A stretch of 64,000 bases of DNA from Viridothelium virens (lineage: Eukaryota; Ascomycota; Dothideomycetes; Trypetheliales; Trypetheliaceae). The DNA is taken from contig ML991815.1 of the NCBI GenBank assembly GCA_010094025.1, positions 1 to 64,000 of the forward strand. The letters run 5' to 3'. How positions within the stretch are numbered: the first letter of the stretch is position 1; each line of letters begins with the position of its first letter. The notes below the pieces were generated by a model, which was given only the letters and a program-made list of their open reading frames with translations, made no database searches and was not told where the DNA came from. Both the position numbers and the translations under genes were made by a program. Positions 53,395-64,000 of this stretch are shown here, in pieces.

Positions 53395-55156
53395 TCACTG
53401 TGCTTCCTTAGCTTTTACACTCTTCCACTCCATCATTATCGCGCCAATAATTGTCGCACAAGCCAGCGCAACTGCCAAGTACCAGACATCCCTCAGACTA
53501 TTATTGTATGCCAGCACAACAGTATTGAGGTATTTGGGATCGATAGCTTGTCTTAGATCCGTAGCTCCCACTTCCGCGATTTCTCTAGGGTTGAAACCCG
53601 GGATGCCAGCCAATCGTGTAACCAAACCGTTGCTCAGGATGTTTTGGGCAACAGTGATGAAGATGGTACTACCCAACGATTGGCCAAAAAACATGAGAGC
53701 AACTCCAATTGGGGCATCCTTCTTTTCTAGAACCCGCTGTGCTGCTGTGGTAGCTTGCTGCAATCCTAATCCTGCACCAAGGCCTGCAATGACCTGGAAC
53801 CCAATCCATCGCGGGTGCGCTGTATCGACCGTAAACAAGGTGAGAAGTCCGCTTCCGGTGGACATGAAAACGCTACTGGCAAACATAAATGGCACATAGT
53901 AGCCAATCCTTGAGACGAGGATGCCTGTAATAACAGCTGCCGAAGTCAAAGCCAGCATGTATGGGAGGTTCATAATTCCTGAGTGCACAGCGCTCGCATT
54001 TTTGATAGCTTGGAACCAGACTGGGAGGTAGTACACTAAAACCATCATGTTACCGCCAAGAAAAATAGTATTCCAAAAGCCAGCGGCAACACTTCGGTTA
54101 AGCAAAATACGAGGTGGAATGGTGGCGTTGTCCTTCTTCCAGAATTGTACGCCGACAAATGCAGCCAAGAGGGCCAGTCCCAATACGAGAAGTGCGACAA
54201 CACGGGCATTGCTCCATGCGTATGTGCTACCACCCCATTGCAATGCAAGAAGGATGCATACGATGCCAGGGACAAAAGCGGCTGTACCGATAGGGTCCAG
54301 TTGGTGTATCTGCTCTTTGAGTGTTTGCCCAGGTTTCAACGTTGAGGGAGCTTTCAGGATGAGAACCAAGACAGCAACGGTAAAACCCCCTAAAGGCAGA
54401 TTTATCCAGAAGCACCACCGCCAACTAACGTCGCTTGTGAAGACTCCGCCTAACAAAGGTCCTATGACAGAAGCGATGCCAAAGACGGAGCCAAAGAAGC
54501 CTTGAACCATCGGGCGTTTGCGTAATGGGAATGAGCTGATGGTAATTGTTACAGCACCGTTGGTGATGCCGGAGCCGCCCAAGCCGGTGACGGCTCGACC
54601 GATTATGAAGGCTGTGGAGCTCGGAGCAGACGCGCAGATGACTGAACCGACTTCGAAGACGGCAATAAGGGAAATAAATACCCATTTTGGTGAATAGAAG
54701 GTGTACTGAAATAAGGTTAGTCACACCGAGTTCCACAATTGTCTGAACGACGTCCTGAAACTTACCACTCGACCAAACATAAGTTGAAAGGCACAGTATG
54801 TCAATAGGTAAGCGCTGCCATACCAGCCAATGTCGTCAAATGAGTCGAACTCGTCCGTAATGACTGGAACAGCGGTTGCGATGATTGTACGGTCCTTCAC
54901 ATCCGTTAGTCTGCGTGACAGTCATCCACCAAGAGACTCGCCTTACCAGAGCGGTTACCAGCACCGCAAGGCAAAGAGATATTATAATGAGAACCACTGC
55001 AAATCCACGAGGATATGTGGAGTCGTCGTTGTCAGGATTGCGGTTCAGCTCTTCCTGCTCGTCCTTTGGTTGCATCTCACCCTCGGAAGTTTCTGTTGAC
55101 GGCATGGCAGCTTGACTAGCTACGCTAGAAGAGACTTTTTCAAGCGTTCCAGACAT
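53395..55156 (-). CDS. MFS drug/toxin:H+ antiporter, 14-helix (DHA2) type
   Basis: Exons 55156-54947, 54894-54766 and 54705-53395 give 549 aa. A hydrophilic N-terminus of about 47 residues precedes helix 1, whose end reads [16 protein letters not shown], the DHA2 motif (LDxTIxxxALPxI). Next come the loop 2-3 region [20 protein letters not shown], helix 5 motif C ([20 protein letters not shown]) and [13 protein letters not shown], all typical of aflT/Mfs1-like exporters. Such proteins export secondary metabolites or drugs at the plasma membrane in exchange for protons. Introns are 52 and 60 bp with standard GTAAGG and GTAAGT donors. Met9 of the longer frame was chosen as start because the eight residues before it have no support. 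Confidence 0.93.
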
Positions 55157-55795
55157 GACATAAGTTTCACATGCGCGCACCTGTAGGCTCTAGGTATTCT
55201 CAGCAATGGGTGACATTCGTTGATGAGATCGTGAGCAAAGACAGAGAACTCTTTTTAAAAAGCCAAAGATAAAAGATGAGAGGAAGGAAAAAGACTCGAG
55301 ATATATGCCATTCTAGAGAAAGCGAATAAGGAGTTGACTATGTCTAATATTTATCTGAGTTGCGACGAACACAATCGGGTGCTATTGACCGAGTCGGGAA
55401 GGACTTTTGGTTTTCGGCCGACTGGGAGAGTGACCCCGAAACTTTTGTCTCCGCTAGCCGTTACGAGTCTGGAATTAGGGTGCAAGGGGAGAATAGACAA
55501 GAGCAGCTACCTAAGATTAAACGGTGAGGACTGAAAAGCTGTCTTCCTGCTGCAAGCATTCGCTGTGCTCCCATTAACGCCGTCAGCCTTCGGACCGACG
55601 AAATACTATACTCTTCGACAACTTGTTTAAATGAATTCCCTTCTAAGCGCGTTTTGATGATATGGACAGACTTGTAAATACCGTATTTTTCCCGTACCAC
55701 TTAGCGCCACAATATGCAAGAACAGAGCCTCTTAGTAGGTATCGCGATAGAGATAATCGTACAGCTATCATAAGAAAAGCCTCGGAGCGGTTCAT
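55157..55795. other. Intergenic, MFS promoter
   Basis: 639 bp between the MFS start and the GDT1 3' end. No gene; an open frame at 55662-55922 overlaps the last GDT1 exon and is spurious. A purine-rich stretch (55255-55300) lies about 110 bases upstream of the MFS ATG. Confidence 0.45.
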
Positions 55796-57592
55796 TTACG
55801 AATTCCAGTCCGAATACGCCGCCTCCAGGAGGTATATGATGCCAAAAGCCAAAAATGCAAACGCGCCGCCCAATGTAACTAGAGGGAAAGTATCAGTCAA
55901 TAGCTATTTTCAAAACCTGTAATTGGAACAGGGCACTCACCAACTCTCATACTCACTCTTCCTGCGATGGCCGCTCCCCCAACGACAGCCACTGCCGTAC
56001 AAAAACCGTGCCCCGTAATCGCACCACCTGTGACCCACCAGTAGTCCTGGCCAGCTGCCATTGCTATCGTCGCGATCTGACTTCTATCTCCCCATTCGCC
56101 CAAAAACGTCATCACAAATGTTTGCACCCACGCTGGACTTAAGAGCAAGGAAAAAAGATTATGCAACCCCCCTAGAGCTCGTTGGATGGAGGAACGATTG
56201 AGAGAAGGGGAGGGACTGCGCGAGGATGAAGGACTCCGTGGAGGCGCAGGCAACCGGCCTTCTGAACGTGACTTGCGTCCCCGTCCAGCCTCTAGTGCGT
56301 ACGGTGAAATATTAGATGACTGTCTCCGTCCCTGCAGTTTGGCCTGATGCTCCTTCTCCTCGAGTTCCATCTCCACCTCCTTCATTTCCTCGCCTACACC
56401 CTCATCTTTGTCCATTGCAAGGCCCTCCCTGAGCATCTTTGCGCCAAACACGAGGAACAGGATAGCTGCAGCGAATGACGTGAATCGTTTTGGAAGTAGT
56501 GTTGGTAAGGCATGGCCGAGGACTGCAGAAAGCACAGTCATGACGAATAATGCGGAAAAGGCAGCGGAGAATACAATGAGTCGAGGGTGACGCATGGCCA
56601 TTAATGCAGCGACCAGGAAGGTTTTGTCGCCAACTTCAGAAAACAATATCATTGTGAGGGAGAGAATGAAGGAGTGAAAAGGTTGGATGATGCCATCCTC
56701 CTCTTCATCGGATAAGGGCGAGGTGTGCGGTGTCGGACGCTCAAGTGAGTTTTCAGTTTTTCTGGAAGTACTGGAGGAGTCGGAGGATGAGCCTAATTTA
56801 GGAAGAGAGGGCAGCACAGGAACGGGGGCAGGTATATCATGGGGTTTATCGGGAAGATTGTCAGGTTTCTAGCGAATACATATTAGATCTTGATGTTTGG
56901 CAGCGTAGTAAATCTCGAGCACTCACCTCCAGTCCGGCTGCGCTCCAGGGCTTATCATCGTCCGAACCTGCCTTCTGTAACGCGCTGTTCTTTTCAGTCT
57001 TTTCTTTCAACTCAATTCGGTCCTGTATGCTGTCCGGCAGGTCTATTTGCTCCTTGGGTGAATCTGGCGTCTTCCCTTTGCTGACCCCATGTCCTTCTTG
57101 AGTCTTTCGATCTCTGTCCTTTTCCGATATTCCCCCTTCCGTGCCTTTGTGTCCAGTGGCTGGGGATCTGCCAGATCTATCGTTCATCACCCCATTTTCC
57201 TCGGTTGAAGACTCAACGGAGCCTTTCGACTTTCCGCTCGATTTATCCGCGGAAGATAAAGAAGAAGATCCGGACTCGTCTGTGCTATCGTAGGTGCTCG
57301 CTAATGAATCTGATGCGGCTTTCTTCCGATTTTCTTCTGGAGATGTTTCGACGAAGGGACCGTCGTGCGGTTTGCCATCTAATCCGTCCACTGGAGCATC
57401 TTTTGTGCCTGTGCTTGACTTTGTCCCTGATGTTGAAGAGCTTTTCCCCGTATCGACCACGGGATAATCTCGTGTTTCGGGAGCGACAGCATGCAACAGT
57501 TCTGCATCGAATGCCTTCTCCCGCGCAATGGAGGGGACGATAGCCAGCGAAAAAAGCAGTAGAAGCGACCCAATGGCCCTGCTGGACTTCAT
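55796..57592 (-). CDS. GDT1: Gdt1/TMEM165-type Golgi Mn2+/Ca2+ transporter
   Basis: Exons 57592-56927, 56868-55941 and 55878-55796 give 558 aa. The UPF0016 family exchanges Mn2+ or Ca2+ for protons in the Golgi and supports glycosylation. Both signature motifs are present: SEVGDKTF (Glu300) and GEWGDRSQ (Glu480), each in a three-helix half. The last exon closes with TLGGAFAFLAFGIIYLLEA. The signal peptide is MKSSRAIGSLLLLFSLAIVP. Between it and the first helix lies an unusually long Ser/Asp/Lys-rich luminal stretch of about 265 residues; yeast Gdt1 has only a short one. The central loop (about 370-455) is charged and Ser-rich. Introns: 58 bp (GTGAGT) and 62 bp (GTGAGT). Confidence 0.93.
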
Positions 57593-58073
57593 GATGAATG
57601 GTGTGAAAGACTGTTTGGGCAGACAGGGCCGTGGAAGAAGAAGACGGCCAATGACATGCGCCCTCGCTCAGAGTGGCGTCGCGGCCACACGGTCCCGGTA
57701 CAGCAGTGCAAGAGGCAAGACGAAAAAAGTATTGCAACGAGCTTCGATAGGAATCTGCATCCAAGCACAGTGTCCTTTCCTCCTAGTTGCAAAAGACCGG
57801 TAACGCCAAGTCTCAGGTGGGTTCTAGTGCTAATGTTTCACCCCCGGTTCTATCTGTACGGAGTACTGGCCTCAGTAGCGCACGGTAATAATTGACCAGA
57901 GGACGTGACGGGACGGGACGGGATGTTAGTAAATCACGTGACTGCGCGTGTGCCTGTGTCCGAGTTGTCGTCGTTTCGCTCTCATAACAAACCACGCTAA
58001 TGAACACTTTTACTCATTTTCAATAGTATATTGCCATTGCCAATGTCCTTGGATAGAATATCAGCCGTATATC
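57593..58073. promoter_or_regulatory. Divergent promoter GDT1 / TRF-like gene
   Basis: 481 bp between opposed start codons. It contains a tandem GACGG/GGACGGGACGGGA repeat (57903-57923) and the perfect palindrome TCACGTGA at 57934-57941 (an E-box of the Cbf1/bHLH type). The palindrome lies 133 bases before the TRF-like ATG and about 340 bases from the GDT1 ATG. No TATA box is seen. Confidence 0.5.
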
Positions 58074-60946
58074 ATGGCAAACAAGTCGCGCTCGCTAAAT
58101 CAAAGTACTGCACCGCAACCGACATTGAGGGCAAGACGGCATACGCGAAGCCAGAGCAGTGATGTTCAGAATCCGGCATCTCAGGTGGCTTCTAGAAGGG
58201 CCACACGCTCAGCAAGTGTTGACAGTCAGCAAGCCACTTCTCGTCCGTCCAGTATCAACACGGGGAGTCGCCGAGGAAAACGTAACGGAGCAGGTGTGTC
58301 GGGACCCTAACCCTAACCCTAGTCAATGTCCACCTCGACATTCTTCCTTTGATTTGATTTGATTTGATTTAATTTTTTTTTTTTCGTTTCCTTTCCTACA
58401 CTAATCATCGGTGGCCTAACATGCAAAGAAGATCACCGGACGAAGAAAAAGGCCCTAGAATAAGCTAATTCGATTGATGCTACAGTACAAGGTCTACAGA
58501 CCGTTAGTGAAGATATCGCAGATCAACCTAGTCCGGAGTCAGCCATCAACAGGCGTCCCATATTACATGACGATGCAGACAGAATGAGTCCTGGAGCAAT
58601 ATCACGAGAAGATAGCTCAAGGTACTCCAGCATAACAGCATCGAGTCAGCTTGAAGAAGATGCTGCAGATTTCGATCCAAATCCAATTATTGAGAAACTG
58701 CCTCACATGTTGGAAGAAGCTTCGCTACTTTTGGAGAACCTCGAAGAAACTATCGATACCTCCGTGGTATATCAACACCGAGGTAGCTACCATCGCAACT
58801 CGCAAAGAAACTCGCTATCTTTGGACCCTTTCCCCAGAGACAACAACTCGTACATCGATCGCAATGTTGTCCTTCAGTCGCTTTTTGGAGACAGCTTTAG
58901 TGAGCTTCCTCATGAAGCAAGACCCGATGAATTACTATTCAAAGCCAATCTTGCTGTTTTCGCTTCGGACGTTCTGCTCACAGATCCAGAAAGTAGCGAG
59001 ATTTGGGAGAGATTCCAATCACTTGACCTGGAGTTTCCAAACCTATTCATGTCGTCCTTCCAGGATCGTAAAACCAGATCTTCGAGCATTGAACCAGGTA
59101 GCAGCAGCCTGCGAGCAGAGACGTTTGCACTTGCTCTCGACATCCGGACTCAGTTTACTATCATGTTACTCAAGAAACACCAGAACGAGCCACCATTCGA
59201 CGTTGATGATATCCTGACTCAGAATTTTCTGAACGTGTCTGCGCAAGGTCACGACCAGGGACGAAAGAGTATTCGAGGCTGGCAGATTGGTGACCTCCGC
59301 GACTCAACCAACGAGCTTCCCGACGGGTTCCGTTCCAAAATCAGGGAACGTATTCAGCAAGTTGGGTTCCACTTATCGGGCGAGGCTGGCGACAATGCTG
59401 TAGTTGATATTGAGAACCTAGAAACAAAATATCCCTGGCAAGATTTTGTGCTAAGTGCGGGCCAGTGGGTTAGACACCGCCACCTTGAGATAGATGAGCA
59501 TGTTGCCGAATTTGGCGGCGAAAGCAACATCTTGAAATGCATCATAGCTCAAAGGAAGAACATGATTACTCAAAGCAGAGGGCCGAATGCCGATACTCGA
59601 CCAGGAACTGTGCAAAGGGTGGCAAATGCATCAAGACAGCCATTACTAAATCATCCGAAGACAAGGTCAGATACCAGGATAGCAGGTACAGGCGCCCTGG
59701 GGAGCGGATCAAGGCCTAGCGGTTCAAAGAAGTAAGCTTTACACCTATTTCTGAAACTATCTAGCTAAGGAAGTCCGGTCAAGATTCACGGGTATCACAG
59801 CAGCTTTCAGCGGAGAAGTCAGTAAGCGCAAGTCTTTAGAAACTACTCAAGCAAAGCAGGCTCTCGCATCCAGGGCAAAAGCCCCTCAAGAACCAGACTT
59901 ACCAGAGCAACCATCGGTACCTGAGATTTTTGAGGACGATGAAGGAGGCCAGCGAGAAGGTAACTCTGACGAACGAGAGTTGAGCGCCTCTGCTCGTCGG
60001 CCAGGGCGGACTACTCTAGAGAAAGCCATGCGATTCCACCAGAGCCAAATGAATCCAGGCAAAGAAAACATTGTTCAAGCTCAGAACTCGAACCCAGGAC
60101 CTAGGCAGAAACGAAAACGCCTTACTTTCATCGATCCCCAATCTGATGCCGTGACAGTAGGATCCGATGATCCTCCGCAGGCTGTTCCACAGGCCTCTAC
60201 TATGAGCCGCAGTGCTGGCAAGAGGCGTCAGGACACGCAGGAAGAAGAGGAAGAGGACGACATTGAGCCCACACAAGATCAAGGCTTCCAAACTGACAAT
60301 CGTGTACCAGACCGTAACAGAAGACATCCACATCCCTTGACAGCCTCAGATCACTCCCACGAGTCTCCACCAAGCAAGAAGCAGCGTCCGAATCAACGCA
60401 ACACAGCCCGCCAAGCGGCAGAGGAGGAGGATAACGAGTGGCATCCTCCACCAGACGACGAAGACGAGCGACTGGTAGATCAAGACGACGAAGCGCAACT
60501 CAGTGGAGCCAGAGCTCAGCAGACCCCCGCACCGAGCTCATACCAGGCAACCGCCCAACTCAAAAGAGAGATCAACGCCGGCAAGGAGCGACCTGTGCAG
60601 ACGCGACGCCCATGGTCCAGCGACGCAGAAGAGCGCCTCATTGAATTAGTCGGCGAGCTGGGGCCCAGCTACGCGCAGATCCAGCGGGAAGACCAAGCGA
60701 CGACAAACCTCTTCCACGGTCGCGATCAGGTGGCACTCAAGGACAAGTGTCGTAACATGAGGTTCAATTACCAGTAGTACGTGTCATGCCTTCCCACCAC
60801 GCAAAATTTTTTGATGCGTTGAGTTAAATTACAGTGGCTAATCGTCCATACACAGCACTCGTCAGAAGCTACCTCGAGGATTCGATCGGGTCCCGTTGAA
60901 GGCTTCTCAGCGGGAACAGCTTACTCAAGCGGGCATCCCATACTAA
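58074..60946 (+). CDS. TRF/Taz1-like telomere-repeat binding protein (telobox Myb)
   Basis: Exons 58074-58293, 58486-59731, 59811-60776 and 60856-60946 give 840 aa in frame. The third exon may instead begin at 59784 (acceptor AAG), adding nine residues. Such proteins bind duplex TTAGGG repeats and protect telomeres. The C-terminal Myb starts RRPWSSDAEERLIELVGELG and ends in the telobox VALKDKCRNM, diagnostic of TRF1/TRF2, Taz1 and Tbf1 (consensus VDLKDKWRN). The last exon adds TRQKLPRGFDRVPLKASQRE. The region coded by 58680-59560 is helical and includes NVVLQSLFGDSFSELPHE and WQDFVLSAGQWVRHRHLEID, the place and size of a TRFH-like dimerisation domain. The linker is basic and acidic by turns, with likely nuclear localisation signals (RQKRKR). 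Intron 1 is long (192 bp) and carries telomeric repeats. Confidence 0.88.
58305..58321 (+). repeat. Interstitial telomeric repeat in intron 1
   Basis: Nearly three CCCTAA units (TTAGGG on the other strand), 11 bases into intron 1 of the TRF-like gene. This is the standard telomere repeat of filamentous ascomycetes and contains two overlapping AACCCTA teloboxes, the site its own product should bind. Confidence 0.9.
58351..58384 (+). repeat. GATTT microsatellite and T run in intron 1
   Basis: Four GATTT units followed by a run of about 12 T, in the same intron. Probably neutral. Confidence 0.85.
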
Positions 60947-61654
60947 AGATGGTCAGCGTTGGTCATTTGGTTCGTGCTCGTGATTTTTTTAATTGAAAAA
61001 AGTAGGGTGGGCGGCGAGGGATTGGTTGGTTATGCAGTCACTTTTAATGCTCTTTAGCCTATTGCGGATTTGGCGGGAAACGTTTCATCTCATCCATGCA
61101 TTTATGCTATATCAATAGTCTTGCTTCGACAGCGTGCAGCTTCTTCATATCGGCAATAGATTCTCGGACATTTCTGACATTTGAGATCTTATTCGACTTA
61201 CTACACAATGATCCATAATGCCGTTGACAGTAGTCTTGTGACTGCTCTCTTCAGGCTATCGGTTCTCTGCGCCATCTGATTTAGCAGTGAATGACCGCGC
61301 GATAGTGAATTCAAAAGTTTTGAAGGTACTGTAGGACCATTGAACGAACGTAACATCGGACCTGCCCTTGTGCTACTCTTCTTTGATGTCACAATGTCGC
61401 ATTTGCCATGATGGAAGCTGCTTCGTACAATCAGGTCTACATAGTTTAGTCAACGCACAAGCTGTGACGGTGGGTCTCGGCGCCCGGTTAGAAGCATGTC
61501 AGAAGTCAGCACGCGTCGTGGAATCGATAAACGCTCTGCGATCAATGAGACACCCATCGCGAGTCATCCAGCTGTCTCTCCAGCAGCAGAACGTCTCCTC
61601 CATGCGATGGCCTGAGCGCGAACAAGTCTAAGGTGTGAGTGCTGTCCCACCACC
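60947..61654. other. Intergenic, pantothenate kinase promoter
   Basis: 708 bp without a supportable gene. Several short open frames on both strands lack family features. The last 35 bases before the ATG include GTCCCACCACC. Confidence 0.5.
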
Positions 61655-63228
61655 ATGTCGACGTCAGCGGGGTCCGCTGCTGCCCGCACCAGGCCCCAAC
61701 TCGGTTCAGCAGCAGACGTTCAGACGGATATTCCGCAACCAGGAACCATCAAGATCAATGTCGAGGGCGCCTTCATCGTGGATGATGATTCCAGCCAATC
61801 GGAATTTGAAGATGCCGACGAGTTTGAATATGTGCATGACACTAATGATATACGGTTACCAAACCACACGGCTGTCGTCAGCCATATCGCTGTTGATGTA
61901 AGGACTCCTAAAGCTTAACTCGATGCCGCGCAACTCTCTACTGGGTGATTAGCGTAGACTAACGTCCGCACGACAGATCGGCGGATCATTGGCCAAGCTG
62001 GTCTACTTCACGCGCGAACCACAGTCGAAAGAGCTAGGAGGGCGATTGAACTTCGTCAAGTTCGAGACGGACAAGATAGATGATTGCATCCAGTTCATGC
62101 ACAGATTACAGCTGAAGCATCAGCATCTCAATGGCTCCAAACCATCAGAGCTTCGCGTCATGGCGACAGGAGGAGGAGCTTACAAGTACTATGAAAAGAT
62201 CAAAGAGTCACTACAAGTTGAAGTTCTCCGGGAGGACGAGATGGAGTGCTTGATCATTGGTATGATTAGAGACCTGGGCTGAGAGCAACTGCTGATGCGC
62301 GTAAACGCTTCCAGGTCTCGACTTCTTCATTACCGAGATCCCGTCTGAGGTATTCACTTATAATGACGCCTCTCCTTATACGGAGAATATAATGCGCTAT
62401 TCTCCTGCTCGAGCAGACATCTATCCTTACCTTCTTGTGAACATCGGTTCTGGTGTCTCTATGGTCAAAGTGTCTGGTCCTCGTACGTTCGCTCGGATTG
62501 GAGGAACTTCGCTTGGCGGTGGGACACTTTGGGGCCTGCTTTCGCTGCTCACCGGCGCTCGAACATTCGACGAGATGCTGGCGATGGCGGAGAAGGGTGA
62601 CAACTCCGAGGTCGACATGCTGGTGGGAGATATCTATGGAACTGATTACGGGAAGATCGGATTGAAAAGTTCGACCATTGCCAGCAGTTTTGGCAAAGTT
62701 TTTCGCATGAAGCGAGAAGCCGAGCGTGCGGCAGAAGATGGCGGTGGGCTTGCCAACGGCGATGGTGAACAAGCCGAAGGAGCGAACGCGGAGGGTATTC
62801 GCGGCGGTGTTGGAGACGGTAGAATGTTTAAACCAGAAGATGTCAGTCGAAGTCTGCTTTACGCTGTCAGGTAAGGCTCTCTGTGGTTGTTATACCTATT
62901 GTTACCGTCTCCGCCTTGAAGGAAAATATCCTGTTGGACTACGCCTTTACTAAAAATAAGCACTGACGTCAGCGGTAGCAATAACATCGGTCAGATTGCC
63001 TATCTGCAGTCCGAAAAGCATAATTTGGAGCATATTTATTTCGGCGGCTCTTTCATTCGTGGCCATCGGCAGACAATCAACACCTTGTCATACGCGATCA
63101 ATTTCTGGTCCAAGGGAGAGAAGCAAGCGTACTTTCTTCGACACGAAGGTTACCTTGGTGCGGTCGGCGCTTTCTTGAAACGACAGCCTCGCAACTGGGG
63201 TCGGAGGAATTCCTTTGAGGAAAATTAA
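61655..63228 (+). CDS. CAB1: Pantothenate kinase (eukaryotic PanK)
   Basis: Exons 61655-61897, 61977-62259, 62315-62870 and 62979-63228 give 443 aa. It phosphorylates pantothenate, the first and controlling step of coenzyme A synthesis. The ASKHA-fold motifs are complete: HIAVDIGGSLAKLVYF at the exon 1/2 junction (phosphate-binding), VMATGGGAYKYYEKIK, PYLLVNIGSGVSM, RIGGTSLGGGTLWGLLSLLT and, in exon 4, SNNIGQIAYLQ then HIYFGGSFIRGH. A Glu/Ala/Gly-rich insert (about 305-335) precedes RSLLYAVSNNIG. The exon 4 acceptor was placed at GGTAG, because this restores SNNIGQ exactly; the CAG six bases earlier would add two residues. The N-terminal 40 residues are variable. The enzyme is inhibited by acyl-CoA in other fungi and animals. 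Confidence 0.95.
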
Positions 63229-64000
63229 GGGCGTCTGCTTGATTTCTCTCGAGTCATTAAATGTACTCCATTTGTGCCATTTAAGGCGAGTCCAACTGGT
63301 GGTGGGCTGTGAAGGTGTGGTTGACACCTCTGGTTTCAGCTCGAGACACTGGAAGTTCTGTAGAATCTTCTTCCGATGCAGAGGAAATCTTAACGCGTAG
63401 AAAAATTCACTAACGACTGATTGTGTTTCTGCATGATGCGATACAGCTGGACACTCAGTGGTTTTTCCTCCCACACGACGTGTTTGACTTTGGTGTGAGC
63501 GCTGATCAAAGTGGATCTTAGACCCTGAGACGAGATGAGACAGGCAAACGAACCGTAGATCATATCATTGTCCGCTGAGCCGCTAAACCACTTCCAATCA
63601 GATTTCGCTTTGATGGAATGCTCCTTTTATCCAGAGTCGGAAAATTGCGCGACTTGACGTGGCCAATTTGAAAGTGCTTAATGCCTGAAGCTATCGGGAA
63701 AATTCGATCTGAAAGTCGAGGTACGTATTTGCGTCGATCGAAAGGGTCCTCCGATCGAGCGTTGTAAGATCTTTGCGCTGCTACGCGAGCCGAGGCGGCT
63801 CACCATTCTGGTCCCTGAGGCTCGGCGGCTAAACCCAGAGGCTCGACTGAAAACGAACCTCACCCATCGGAAATATCCTTTATTGTAAGATCAGTCAACA
63901 ACGTCTGGGTGAAAGTGTGACATATGCTTGCACAGTATCATGAGTACTGCTGTGAGATCACGTCGAGGTAAGAACATGCAAATCTGGTTGCCCTCTGATG
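63229..64000. other. Window end, nothing supportable
   Basis: 772 bp after the pantothenate kinase stop. No gene, tRNA or repeat is recognisable. The GGCGGCTCACC / GGCGGCTAAACC pair near 63797-63835 is a weak local repeat. Confidence 0.5.

Noticed and set aside
50511-57592. Secondary-metabolite gene cluster around the regulator and exporter
   Set aside because: No polyketide synthase, peptide synthetase, terpene cyclase or tailoring enzyme lies nearby; the neighbours are housekeeping genes.
58294-58485. Taking the CCCTAA repeat as a sign of a chromosome end or assembly junction
   Set aside because: Fewer than three units, inside an intron whose splice junctions join two exons in frame, with conserved genes continuing on both sides.
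1-64000. CRISPR array, prophage or bacterial operon features
   Set aside because: The window is clearly fungal nuclear DNA with spliceosomal introns; no direct-repeat/spacer pattern was seen.

Overview
The window is nuclear DNA of a filamentous ascomycete (Pezizomycotina). The supporting signs are short 47-130 bp introns with GTRNGT-like donors and CTRAC/CTAAT branch points, ERMES, COP9 and Atg2 orthologues of filamentous type, NACHT/STAND immune-type genes, and an AT-rich repeat block of the kind left by repeat-induced point mutation (RIP). A leotiomycete or related class is possible but cannot be fixed from the sequence alone.

Layout. 1-5.05 kb is a repeat graveyard. Several LTR-like units share one 5' block and carry different 3' modules; they are nested or inverted and separated by very AT-rich DNA. 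5.2-11.5 kb is a transition zone of broken host genes: a membrane-protein remnant, a decayed NACHT/STAND gene on the minus strand, and a gene joining a STAND-like N-terminal domain to what looks like the C-terminal tail of a Cch1 calcium channel. 12.2-14.2 kb holds two conserved but unnamed genes. 14.2-20.4 kb is an unusually long stretch without a supportable gene.

From 20.4 kb to the end the DNA is ordinary gene-dense euchromatin. In order: MDM12 (ERMES tether), CSN7 (COP9 signalosome), two unknown proteins, a Cip1-like secreted protein, a GH114 glycosidase, an alpha/beta hydrolase with an Asp nucleophile, a CCC2-type copper ATPase, ATG2, an ADGF-type adenosine deaminase, a peroxisomal (SKL-ended) enoyl-CoA hydratase/isomerase, a Zn2Cys6 regulator, a 14-helix MFS exporter, a Gdt1-type Mn/Ca transporter, a TRF/Taz1-like telomere-repeat binding protein and pantothenate kinase. 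Splice junctions were worked out by hand and the summed exons are in frame for every multi-exon gene listed, with one acceptor left open in the TRF-like gene.

How the genes relate. Most are unrelated housekeeping neighbours. Possible functional neighbourhoods are the Cip1/GH114 secreted pair, the Zn2Cys6 regulator with its MFS exporter, and the two divergent promoters (ATG2/ADGF and GDT1/TRF-like). The two most unusual items are the STAND-N/Cch1-tail chimera at 9.1-11.5 kb and a short telomeric repeat (CCCTAA) inside intron 1 of the gene whose product carries a telobox Myb domain.
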